This document shows positions 1 to 6,919 of a stretch of 8,873 bases of DNA, piece by piece. The stretch lies in NCBI GenBank assembly GCA_024683115.1, contig JAIKYM010000041.1, positions 1 to 8,873 of the forward strand, read 5' to 3'. Within the stretch, counting starts at the first letter, position 1; each line of letters begins with the position of its first letter. The position numbers and the translations under genes are program-made. Source of the DNA: Bacilli bacterium. Its GTDB lineage: Bacteria > Bacillota_I > Bacilli_A > RF39 > UBA660. The notes below the pieces were generated by a model. It ran no database searches and had not been told where the DNA came from. It was given only the letters and a program-made list of their open reading frames with translations.

Positions 1-250
1 ACGCTAAATAACCAGGTATTTTTATTAAACCAAATAATACATACATGTTATAAAAAGGTATGAATGCTAAATATGGTTTTTTATCTTCCTTTTTGAAGAT
101 AAAATATGCAGCAACACTAAAGCAAATATATAGTATGACAAAATAAACTATAAATATAGTTTTTGATATATGTATTAATTGTTTAAAACTATCTGATGCA
201 AAATACTCAACAATTTTATTTGCATTTTCATTGAATGTATCGTTTCCCAT
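1..250 (-). CDS. Partial membrane protein, DUF5684-like (5' part only)
   Basis: The reverse strand from 250 encodes an open 83-residue N-terminal fragment that runs off the left edge of the window. It begins MGNDTFNENANK with a hydrophilic, probably cytosolic stretch of about 30 residues. A strong transmembrane segment follows at about residues 31-52 (TIFIVYFVILYICF onwards), then a short basic loop (KKEDKKP). Next comes LAFIPFYNMYVLF and IKIPGY, the start of a second hydrophobic segment. The 'KKPYLAFIPFYN.YVLF' pattern resembles the conserved '(K)xGWaxxIPxYNxYvLfxI' signature I associate with DUF5684 small multi-pass membrane proteins, some of which accompany signal peptidases; their function is unknown. 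The start is supported by AGGAG at 259-263, eight bases upstream. The gene lies downstream of, and in the same orientation as, the metallopeptidase gene, but a terminator separates them and it appears to have its own promoter. The family call is by pattern memory only; a membrane protein is certain. Confidence 0.65.
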   Translation of the reverse strand, partial: MGNDTFNENANKIVEYFASDSFKQLIHISKTIFIVYFVILYICFSVAAYFIFKKEDKKPYLAFIPFYNMYVLFGLIKIPGYLA

Positions 251-269
251 ATATTATTCTCCTAATTTA

Positions 270-297
270 ATTATAATAAATACAACCTATTATTCAA
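270..297 (-). promoter_or_regulatory. Candidate sigma-A promoter for the DUF5684-like gene
   Basis: On the minus strand a perfect TATAAT (-10, positions 275-270) is preceded at a 16-base spacing by TTGAAT (-35, positions 297-292). The start of transcription would fall near 263, giving a very short leader that contains the AGGAG ribosome site at 259-263. It sits directly downstream of the terminator of the preceding gene, which makes an independent promoter reasonable. AT-rich DNA gives such matches by chance, so this is a candidate only. Confidence 0.42.
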
Positions 298-298
298 T

Positions 299-334
299 AA
301 AAAAATAGTCTAATGACATTTATTAGACTATTTT
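299..334 (-). terminator. Intrinsic terminator of the metallopeptidase gene, overlapping its stop codon
   Basis: A perfect 13-bp inverted repeat (arms 302-314 and 322-334, AAAATAGTCTAAT against its complement) has a 7-base loop. Read on the minus strand it is followed by an uninterrupted run of seven U (positions 305-299). The stem is AT-rich but long and perfect. The distal arm includes the last coding bases and the TAG stop (330-328) of the metallopeptidase gene, so the hairpin can form only after the ribosome has left. Confidence 0.8.
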
Positions 335-1872
335 GCTTGACCTAATTCTTGAATTGCTTGTTCATAAGATGTTCTTAACACTTGTTCTCCTATAATAGGA
401 TCATATTTATTTCTATCAGTAATATCTTTATTAATCATTTCATAGATTTCTTCAAAACTTGTTTCACCATGTGATTTAATATACATTTTAATAATTACAG
501 TATTTAATAAGTATATATCATCAACATAAGCTGTTGTTTTAGCACCATATACATATGTGCCAGTGTTTTCAATTAACTTTAAGAAGTTATCACCACTACA
601 AATATCTCCATATGTATAATCTATTTTGGCAGCCAATTCTCTTGCTGAGTGATTTAAATAGTCTTGTCCAGTGTAATTTATATCATTTGTAATCATACGA
701 TAGTAATTAACAAATAATGGATATAATCTTGCTGGGTTTTCATATGCAGTGAATAAAGTATCTAAGGCTTCTTCTGTATATAATGCTCTCATGTTATTGG
801 GTACAAAGTTCTTAGCAACAAAATCTCCACTTGAATCTCTTAATATGAAATTTGAAGCTGCGTGTGTTATTTCATGATAAAAAATTTCCTCAAATCTCTC
901 GTCTTTTTCTGCTTCTAAATTAACATTTATTGTATTTTCATTTCTCATATAACTCGCAAGAGCACTTGCGGATATTGATTCTAGTGCTAATTGTGATGAG
1001 TTTAATTCTCTAACTTCAACTGTTTTTAGATTTTCATTTAGTACTGTAAGATCAGAACCAGGATAATTAGTTAACCATCTATCCACCCAATTTTTTAATA
1101 ATTGTTTGTAATAAGAAGGAATCTTACTATTCATATCGATTGTATTATATAAGACATTTCTAGATGGCATGTCATATCCAAATATTATTGAATAATTTCG
1201 GCTATCAAGAGTTCTTACAGATTTTCTATCAAATGATAAATAATAATCATCTGTCCATTTATAATAATTGCTATCATCTGCATCTGGTAACTGTCTTATT
1301 CTATCGTATATCACATTATATGTTTGAACATCAGTTACAACATTTTCATTGTAAGTATAGTTTGAATAATTATCAAAATTATATGTATTATTGTCTGATG
1401 TTATATATGATTGATCAAAGCTTAGATTTAAATCATTAAAATGTGATGTTGGTCTTTGAGTAGGTTCTACTGTAGGAGTAATGTAAGTATTAGTATCTGC
1501 ATAACTACTTTCTTGAACATATGAATAATCATTTGAAGAATTATTATATGTATTATTAATATTATTTGATGGTCCACATGCACTTAATAAAAGTGACATA
1601 GTAATAACTTGAGCTATACCTTTTACCCATACCTTAGGAATAAAGTGTAATAGTTTATTATCGTCATTATTGTCCATTGCACATAATACATTTAAATCTA
1701 GTTCATATTCTTTTATTATTCCTGCTAGATCTTCGATAGTTGGATAATAATATTTACCGCTTTTATCGATAACTAAAAATGCTAATTTACCATTTGCATT
1801 TATAAATTTGCAAAATTTTTTATTATTGTATCTAAATGTATCAACTTTTTTAAAATAATAATTGTTATCCAT
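328..1872 (-). CDS. Putative membrane-anchored/lipoprotein zinc metallopeptidase (HEITH) with internal lipobox
   Basis: This gene encodes 514 residues. Residues 1-65 form a hydrophilic domain with a YNNKKF, FLVIDKSGKYYYPT, IEDLAG pattern that I do not recognise as a named family. Residues 80-99 (KVWVKG followed by IAQVITMSLLLSAC) form a short hydrophobic segment ending in a good lipobox, L96-S-A-C99. A Ser/Asn/Tyr-rich linker follows to about residue 155, as in surface lipoproteins. The C-terminal region carries a zinc-peptidase signature, YHEITHAA, with H333, E334 and H337. About 30 residues downstream, TEEALDTLF (E367/E368) could supply a third, gluzincin-like ligand. The start at 1872 is chosen because GGTGAT lies six bases upstream, whereas the internal Met66, which would make a conventional lipoprotein signal, has no ribosome site. 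The catalytic domain is therefore predicted outside the membrane. The gene is divergent from essC and may belong functionally to the secretion locus, but that is inference. The substrate is unknown. Confidence 0.75.
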   Translation of the reverse strand: MDNNYYFKKVDTFRYNNKKFCKFINANGKLAFLVIDKSGKYYYPTIEDLAGIIKEYELDLNVLCAMDNNDDNKLLHFIPKVWVKGIAQVITMSLLLSACGPSNNINNTYNNSSNDYSYVQESSYADTNTYITPTVEPTQRPTSHFNDLNLSFDQSYITSDNNTYNFDNYSNYTYNENVVTDVQTYNVIYDRIRQLPDADDSNYYKWTDDYYLSFDRKSVRTLDSRNYSIIFGYDMPSRNVLYNTIDMNSKIPSYYKQLLKNWVDRWLTNYPGSDLTVLNENLKTVEVRELNSSQLALESISASALASYMRNENTINVNLEAEKDERFEEIFYHEITHAASNFILRDSSGDFVAKNFVPNNMRALYTEEALDTLFTAYENPARLYPLFVNYYRMITNDINYTGQDYLNHSARELAAKIDYTYGDICSGDNFLKLIENTGTYVYGAKTTAYVDDIYLLNTVIIKMYIKSHGETSFEEIYEMINKDITDRNKYDPIIGEQVLRTSYEQAIQELGQAK

Positions 1873-1902
1873 ACACGTATCACCATTTTTATTGTATCAA
1901 CT

Positions 1903-1908
1903 ATTATA
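1903..1908 (-). promoter_or_regulatory. Candidate -10 box for the metallopeptidase gene
   Basis: A perfect minus-strand TATAAT lies 30 bases upstream of the metallopeptidase start codon, which would give a leader of about 24 bases containing the GGTGAT ribosome site. No convincing -35 hexamer stands 16-18 bases further upstream, and an alternative TACAAT exists at 1896-1891. The call is weak and rests on position and the -10 match only. Confidence 0.33.
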
Positions 1909-1941
1909 TATAAAAAGAATATATTATTATGATTTTTACAC

Positions 1942-1970
1942 TTTAAAGTTGTATATATAAATGATATAAT
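1942..1970 (+). promoter_or_regulatory. Promoter for essC-esaB, extended -10 type
   Basis: TGATATAAT at 1962-1970 is a perfect -10 hexamer (1965-1970) with the TG dinucleotide of an extended -10. TTTAAA at 1942-1947 stands 17 bases upstream as a four-of-six match to the -35 consensus. Transcription would start near 1977, about 20 bases before the essC ATG, leaving just enough leader for the ribosome site AAGGGTG (1983-1989). The -35 lies within the 10-bp palindrome ACTTTAAAGT (1940-1949) in the divergent intergenic region, which could be an operator. Confidence 0.55.
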
Positions 1971-1996
1971 GAGATAGAATATAAGGGTGTTGAAAT

Positions 1997-4900
1997 ATGA
2001 TAGTAAATATTTTAAAAAGCGATAAAATCAGAAAAATTATATTACCTGAAAAAGTATATGGTGTTTATTCTATCATGGATGACAACGCCAAGATGCTTGC
2101 TAATATTGAAGGTGAAAATAATAATTGGGTATTAAAAGCAAATTCATATGTAGAATTTCAAGAAAATGGAACTCCAGCTCAAGATGTTCAATTAAAACCT
2201 TATGTTTTATATACTATTAAGATATTAGTAACAGGTGAAATATATTCATTTATCGTAACACCAACTTTAGATGAAACAAATAAAAGATATATAGCCAAAA
2301 AGCAAAGTATCACGATTGGAACATCTGGTTGTGATATTTCATATAGTAACAATGCCTTTAAAAATCAAAAGATTGTATTAACCAAAAATGGTAATCACTG
2401 GACTATTGAAAACAATGGCAGTGAAGCATATATAAATGATAGAGCTTTTAAAAAGAGAAATATGTTCCATGGGGATATATTATTTGTAGGTGGATTATTA
2501 GTAATTGTTATTAATGATATGTTTATTATTAATAATCCAAATGGACAAGTATATGTTTCAAGTGAGGCATTTGAAAACTATCAATATGTTCAAGTTGCTG
2601 TAACATATCAAAAAGGTATTGCAGAAGATAAGCCTTTTTATGAAAAATCAGATTACTTTAATAAAGCTCCTAGATTTAAGAGTGTAAGAGATGATTATAG
2701 TTTAAGTATTCAATCACCACCAGCTATGGCTCAAGAACAAGCTAAGATGCCATTTCTATTAACTATGGGACCTATGATAGCATCACAAACTATAACAGTT
2801 TTCTCGCTTGTTCAACAAACTAATTCTTATGTTTCGGGACAAATTACTTTTATTAAATTAGTTCCAATTTTGTTAACGTTTACTGTTACTTTAATGTCTT
2901 TGTTTCTATGGCCAACTCTAACTAAACTATATACTAAAAGGTTAAAAAGAAGAGAAGAAGCTTTAAGAAGGAAAAAATATACTTTATATCTTGAAGGTAA
3001 AGAAAATGAAGTTAATGAAAGACTATCATTTGAAAAACAAGTATTAGTTGAAAATGCATTACCTCTTACTGAATGCCAATCAATTATATATAACCGTAAA
3101 AGAAATCTATGGGAAAGAAGTGTATCTGATGAAGACTTCTTGAACTTTAGAATTGGTACGGGTACTGTCTCTAGTAAAATTACTATAGATGGGCAACCTG
3201 AGTTTGATATAGATGATGAAAATGATTTAAAGAAGAGATATCAAGAATTAGTTAATCGTTCTAAAATTATTGAAGAAGCACCAATGGATGTTTCTTTACT
3301 AGAACATCAAATAATGGCTGTAGTTGGAAATAATGTATTAACTAAATATTTTATGGATTCTGTATTCTTACAATTAACTACATTCCATTCATTTAGAGAT
3401 TTAAAGATATTTGTTATAACTAATGAAAAAAATGAGTTCTTATGGGAGTATTTAAAAGTATTACCACATTGTTGGGATAATCAAAAAACACAAAGATATT
3501 TTTCAACAAATGCTGGAGATATGAATAGTATTGCTGCTCGTCTTGAAACAATATTTAAGACAAGACTTGCAAGTGCTGAAGATGACTCATTAAATAAGAT
3601 GGTTGATGATGGAGATACAACTAAAACTACATATCAACAATATGATACATATTTCTTAATCTTTATTGATGATTTAGAGATGGCAAGAAATGTATCTATA
3701 ATTAAGGAAATATTAAAGTATAAACAAAACTTTGGTTTTTCAATACTTATTAGAAATGATAAGTTATCTAACTTACCAAGTGAATGTAAAACATTCATTG
3801 ATGTAGAACCTAATATATCTGGATTATTCCAAAGTGATATTAGAGAAGATAACCAAAAACAATTTAAAGCTGAACTTAATAAAGATATTGATATGTATGG
3901 ATGTGCTATTAGATTAGCTAATATTCCAATTCTTGGAGGTAAGGTTAAATATGAGTTACCTTCATCAATATCATTCCTTACTATGTATAATGTAGGTAAG
4001 GTAGAACAATTAAATTCACTTGAAAGATGGAAAAAGAATAATCCTGCTTTATCCTTATCTGTACCTGTTGGTATTGATCAAGATGGTGAGTTATTCAAAA
4101 TGGATGCTCATGAAAAAGGTTTTGGACCACATGGCTTAGTTGCTGGTACTACTGGTTCAGGTAAATCAGAGTGGCTAATAACTTATATCTTATCTTTAGC
4201 TGTTAACTTCCATCCAGACGAAGTACAATTTGTACTTATCGATTACAAAGGTGGTGGACTTGCTTTATCATTTGAGAATAAAGAAGCCGGAATTAAGTTG
4301 CCACATTTAGCTGGAACAATAACAAACCTAGATAAGTCAGCTATTAATAGAGCATTAACTTCTATTGAAGCTGAGTTAAAATCTAGACAAACTACATTTA
4401 ATGAAGCACGTGAAAAACTTCATGAATCATCTATGGATATTAAGAAATATCAACAATTATATAGAAAAGGTTTAGTAGATAAACCAGTTTCACATTTATT
4501 CTTAATATCAGATGAGTTTGCTGAATTAAAATCTCAACAACCTGAATTCTTAGATCAACTTGTATCTACTGCTCGTATTGGTCGTTCGCTTGGAGTACAT
4601 TTAATACTTGCAACTCAAAAGCCAAATGGTGTAGTTAATGAACAAATATGGTCTAACTCAAGATTCCATGTATGTTTAAGAGTTCAAGATAAAGGCGATT
4701 CTAATGCAATGATTAAAACACCAGATGCTGCAATGCTAAAGACCACTGGTGCGTTCTATTTACAAGTTGGATTTAATGAGTATTATGCATTAGGACAATC
4801 TGCATGGGCTGGTGCTAAATATCATCCTTCTGATATTGTTAAAAAGGACATTGATGATAGTATTCAATACATTGATAATTTAGGTAATACTATTAATAGT

Positions 4901-6565
4901 TATACTGAAGCAGTTGAAAATGACTTATCTAAAGAAGATCATGGTGAAGAATTATTTAATATAGTTTCATATATTTCAAATATCTCTAAAGAAACTCAAA
5001 TATTATCTAAACCTCTATGGTTACCAAATATTGAAGAAGAAATCTTATTAGATGATGTTAAGAAGAAGTATAATTGGAAATATGAAAAATGTGATCTACA
5101 TACTCCTATTGGTGAATATGATGATCCAATAAGACAAAAACAAGATTTAGCTGTATTAGATTTATCAGAGAATACAGTTATCTATGGTGAATCTGGATCA
5201 GGTAAAGAAAATCTTATTTCCACAATTTTATGGAATTTAATAACTGAGCATTCACCAGATGAAGTAAATATGTATGTAATAGATTTTGGTGCTGAAACAT
5301 TAAGAATGTTTGCTAAGTATCCTCATGTTGGTGAATTATGTTTACAAGATTCTCCTACAAGAGTAGCTGGTGTTCTTCAAATGGTTATAGATGAATTAGC
5401 AAGAAGAAAAGAATTGTTTGCTGATTATAATGGTAACTATACTACTTATGTTAAAGAGAGTGGTGAACAATTACCTCGTTGGTTAGTTGTTATCAATAGT
5501 TTTGATATATTTAGTGAAAATATGGGAAGAATGGCGGATTCTTTAGATAGTATATTTAGAGATTGTAATAAATGTGGTATATCATTTATGTTAAGTGTTA
5601 CTTCTGTTAACTATGTTAAGGGTAAGAGAGCACAATTATTTGATAATAAGATAGCTTTAAGTTTAGCTGACGATTTCCAATACCGTGACTTATTAGGTGC
5701 TCGTAAAGGTTTAGTTCCACATAAAAACTTTGGTAGAGGATTATTCCCTTTAGCTGAAGATTATTATTGTGAATTTCAAACAGCTTACTTAACTAAAGCT
5801 GAAGAGATTAATAAACTTGTTAGAAAGAATGCAACAAACTTTGCCAATTTCTATCAAACTAGAGCTAAATCATTACCTACAATACCTGATACTGTGTCAA
5901 GTAAGGATCTCGCTCAATATGTTACTACTGTCGAAGAAGTACCTATTGGTTATAACTTCTATGATAAAGGATTACAAATGTTTAACTTTATTAGAGAAAA
6001 GATATTCTTAGTATCTACTGACGATATTAAGGCATCTATTCAATCTTTATATGGTATGGTTAACATATTATCTAGAGTCCCAAATACAGTTGTTAGAATT
6101 GTTGATTTTTCAGGCATTTATGAAATAACTAATCCAAATGTAAGGTTCTTTAATGATAAGTTTGATGCTGTTATCTTGGCTTTAAAAGATGATTTAGCTA
6201 AGAGAACTGATAATGATACACAAGCTATTAATATTATAATTGGTGCTGGTTTGTTAAAGACTAAGTTATCTGAATATGGTAGAGGATTAGTTCCTGAATA
6301 CATGAAGAATTTAGGAACAGCTAAAAAGACTGTTACTATCTTAGTTGATACATATCAACGTATAAAGACGCTTAAAGTTGAACCTTGGTTTGCTAGCATT
6401 AATAATAGTTATGGTATGTGGATTGGTAAGGGCATTGAAAATCAAAATCTATTCAATGTTAAAGATACACCAATGGAAGAAAGAAAACTTAATTATACAG
6501 GCTTTGCCTACATTGTCGATGAAAGTAATCCTGTATTAATCAAGACTGTTTTAGACGAGGAGTGA
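1997..6565 (+). CDS. essC: EssC/YukBA-type FtsK/SpoIIIE membrane ATPase of a type VII secretion system (T7SSb)
   Basis: This is the motor of the Ess/Yuk secretion machine, which powers export of WXG100-type substrates across the membrane. At 1522 residues it matches the usual 1,480-1,500 of EssC. The N-terminal domain (1-90) is followed by an FHA-like module (about 93-180, core IGTSGCDI at 107-114). That module lacks the Gly-Arg and Ser-x-x-His residues of phosphothreonine-binding FHA domains. Two transmembrane helices lie at about 252-273 and 285-308, then a basic stretch and a rudimentary ATPase-like region (about 410-640). The main motor has Walker A G717-TTGSGKS724 and Walker B ISDE (D839, E840). 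A second module has GESGSGKE (1064-1071), with Glu replacing the usual Ser/Thr, and its Walker B strand reads LVVINSFD without the acidic pair. A third (about 1330-1522) has no P-loop (VSTDDIKAS), although LVD (D1451) remains. AAGGGTG seven bases upstream supports the start. It ends in tandem TGA-TAA. Confidence 0.95.
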   Translation: MIVNILKSDKIRKIILPEKVYGVYSIMDDNAKMLANIEGENNNWVLKANSYVEFQENGTPAQDVQLKPYVLYTIKILVTGEIYSFIVTPTLDETNKRYIAKKQSITIGTSGCDISYSNNAFKNQKIVLTKNGNHWTIENNGSEAYINDRAFKKRNMFHGDILFVGGLLVIVINDMFIINNPNGQVYVSSEAFENYQYVQVAVTYQKGIAEDKPFYEKSDYFNKAPRFKSVRDDYSLSIQSPPAMAQEQAKMPFLLTMGPMIASQTITVFSLVQQTNSYVSGQITFIKLVPILLTFTVTLMSLFLWPTLTKLYTKRLKRREEALRRKKYTLYLEGKENEVNERLSFEKQVLVENALPLTECQSIIYNRKRNLWERSVSDEDFLNFRIGTGTVSSKITIDGQPEFDIDDENDLKKRYQELVNRSKIIEEAPMDVSLLEHQIMAVVGNNVLTKYFMDSVFLQLTTFHSFRDLKIFVITNEKNEFLWEYLKVLPHCWDNQKTQRYFSTNAGDMNSIAARLETIFKTRLASAEDDSLNKMVDDGDTTKTTYQQYDTYFLIFIDDLEMARNVSIIKEILKYKQNFGFSILIRNDKLSNLPSECKTFIDVEPNISGLFQSDIREDNQKQFKAELNKDIDMYGCAIRLANIPILGGKVKYELPSSISFLTMYNVGKVEQLNSLERWKKNNPALSLSVPVGIDQDGELFKMDAHEKGFGPHGLVAGTTGSGKSEWLITYILSLAVNFHPDEVQFVLIDYKGGGLALSFENKEAGIKLPHLAGTITNLDKSAINRALTSIEAELKSRQTTFNEAREKLHESSMDIKKYQQLYRKGLVDKPVSHLFLISDEFAELKSQQPEFLDQLVSTARIGRSLGVHLILATQKPNGVVNEQIWSNSRFHVCLRVQDKGDSNAMIKTPDAAMLKTTGAFYLQVGFNEYYALGQSAWAGAKYHPSDIVKKDIDDSIQYIDNLGNTINSYTEAVENDLSKEDHGEELFNIVSYISNISKETQILSKPLWLPNIEEEILLDDVKKKYNWKYEKCDLHTPIGEYDDPIRQKQDLAVLDLSENTVIYGESGSGKENLISTILWNLITEHSPDEVNMYVIDFGAETLRMFAKYPHVGELCLQDSPTRVAGVLQMVIDELARRKELFADYNGNYTTYVKESGEQLPRWLVVINSFDIFSENMGRMADSLDSIFRDCNKCGISFMLSVTSVNYVKGKRAQLFDNKIALSLADDFQYRDLLGARKGLVPHKNFGRGLFPLAEDYYCEFQTAYLTKAEEINKLVRKNATNFANFYQTRAKSLPTIPDTVSSKDLAQYVTTVEEVPIGYNFYDKGLQMFNFIREKIFLVSTDDIKASIQSLYGMVNILSRVPNTVVRIVDFSGIYEITNPNVRFFNDKFDAVILALKDDLAKRTDNDTQAINIIIGAGLLKTKLSEYGRGLVPEYMKNLGTAKKTVTILVDTYQRIKTLKVEPWFASINNSYGMWIGKGIENQNLFNVKDTPMEERKLNYTGFAYIVDESNPVLIKTVLDEE
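6558..6562 (+). promoter_or_regulatory. Ribosome binding site of esaB embedded in the essC 3' end
   Basis: AGGAG is formed by the last two Glu codons of essC (GAG GAG) and lies seven bases before the esaB ATG. The essC stop therefore falls between ribosome site and start codon, an arrangement that favours translational coupling and a fixed ratio of the two proteins. Confidence 0.75.
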
Positions 6566-6569
6566 TAAG

Positions 6570-6824
6570 ATGGATTATAAGTGTTTAATAGTATTATATA
6601 TACCAGAAATAAATGAACATTATGAATTCTACATTCCGGTCAATAAACATGTTGATGATGTTGTAAAAATTCTAAATAAAGCCGTTAATGAAATATCATA
6701 TGGATTGTATCCAATTAAAGAAGACCTAACATTAGTTAATCGTAGAACTGGTGAAGTGTATGATAAAGGTTTCTATGTAAGGAACACAACTATTAAAAAT
6801 GGTTCTCAATTAGTTATGTATTAA
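6570..6824 (+). CDS. esaB: YukD/EsaB-type ubiquitin-like protein of the T7SS
   Basis: This is a small cytosolic protein of 84 residues, close to the 79-80 of B. subtilis YukD and S. aureus EsaB. It has the ubiquitin-like pattern of that family: a first beta-hairpin (CLIVLYIPE...YEFYIPVN), an amphipathic helix (DDVVKILNKAVNEIS), LTLVNRRTGEVYD, and the closing 'N..I.NGSQLVMY' strand, which matches the family's 'I.NGD.L.I' ending. There is no C-terminal Gly-Gly, so conjugation like true ubiquitin is not expected. In known systems this protein is a core or regulatory cytosolic component, and YukD-like domains interact with EssC/EssB. It follows essC by four bases and is the last gene before a terminator. 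The assignment rests on size, pattern and position, which all agree. Confidence 0.82.
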   Translation: MDYKCLIVLYIPEINEHYEFYIPVNKHVDDVVKILNKAVNEISYGLYPIKEDLTLVNRRTGEVYDKGFYVRNTTIKNGSQLVMY

Positions 6825-6837
6825 CAGTAAAAATGTA

Positions 6838-6873
6838 AACAAGGTGTAATTTAATTTACATCTTGTTTTTTTT
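6838..6873 (+). terminator. Intrinsic terminator after essC-esaB
   Basis: A 12-bp stem (arms 6838-6849 AACAAGGTGTAA and 6856-6867, one G-U pair) with a 6-base loop is followed by a run of T to 6873. It lies 13 bases after the esaB stop. It closes the essC-esaB unit and separates the motor from the secreted-protein genes. The right arm overlaps the -35 of the next promoter. Confidence 0.85.
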
Positions 6874-6883
6874 ATTATATATT
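6855..6883 (+). promoter_or_regulatory. Promoter for the WXG100/177-aa unit, overlapping the terminator
   Basis: TTTACA (6855-6860, five of six) and TATATT (6878-6883, five of six) are separated by 17 bases. The -35 sits in the right arm of the upstream terminator, so the two signals share DNA. Predicted transcription start is near 6890, inside the dyad ATTGTC-ATA-GACAAT, with about 30 bases of leader before the WXG100 ATG. Confidence 0.55.
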
Positions 6884-6886
6884 AAA

Positions 6887-6901
6887 ATTGTCATAGACAA
6901 T
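6887..6901. repeat. Perfect 6-bp dyad with 3-base spacer, possible operator or 5' mRNA hairpin
   Basis: ATTGTC-ATA-GACAAT is a perfect inverted repeat located just downstream of the predicted -10 and ending six bases before the AAGGA ribosome site of the WXG100 gene. It could be a repressor operator at +1, or a small stem at the very 5' end of the transcript that protects it. The symmetry is seen; the function is inferred. Confidence 0.45.
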
Positions 6902-6919
6902 AGAAAGAAGGATGAATGT

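Noticed and set aside
1164..1439. Plus-strand open frame inside the metallopeptidase gene
   Set aside because: It is a shadow frame opposite a convincing gene, with no ribosome site and a His/Tyr/Asn/Leu-rich composition typical of antisense AT-rich DNA.
5817..6011. Short plus-strand open frame inside essC
   Set aside because: It lies wholly within the conserved essC frame and has no recognisable domain.
6118..6303. Minus-strand open frame opposite essC with a hydrophobic segment
   Set aside because: It is antisense to the essC C-terminal module; the hydrophobicity comes from complementing Ile/Asn/Asp-rich codons, and no supporting context was found.
6863..6919. Upstream in-frame TTG extension of the first WXG100 protein
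   Set aside because: It begins inside the terminator hairpin, has no ribosome site and adds a composition-driven FFLLY stretch. ATG 6920 has AAGGA at the right distance.
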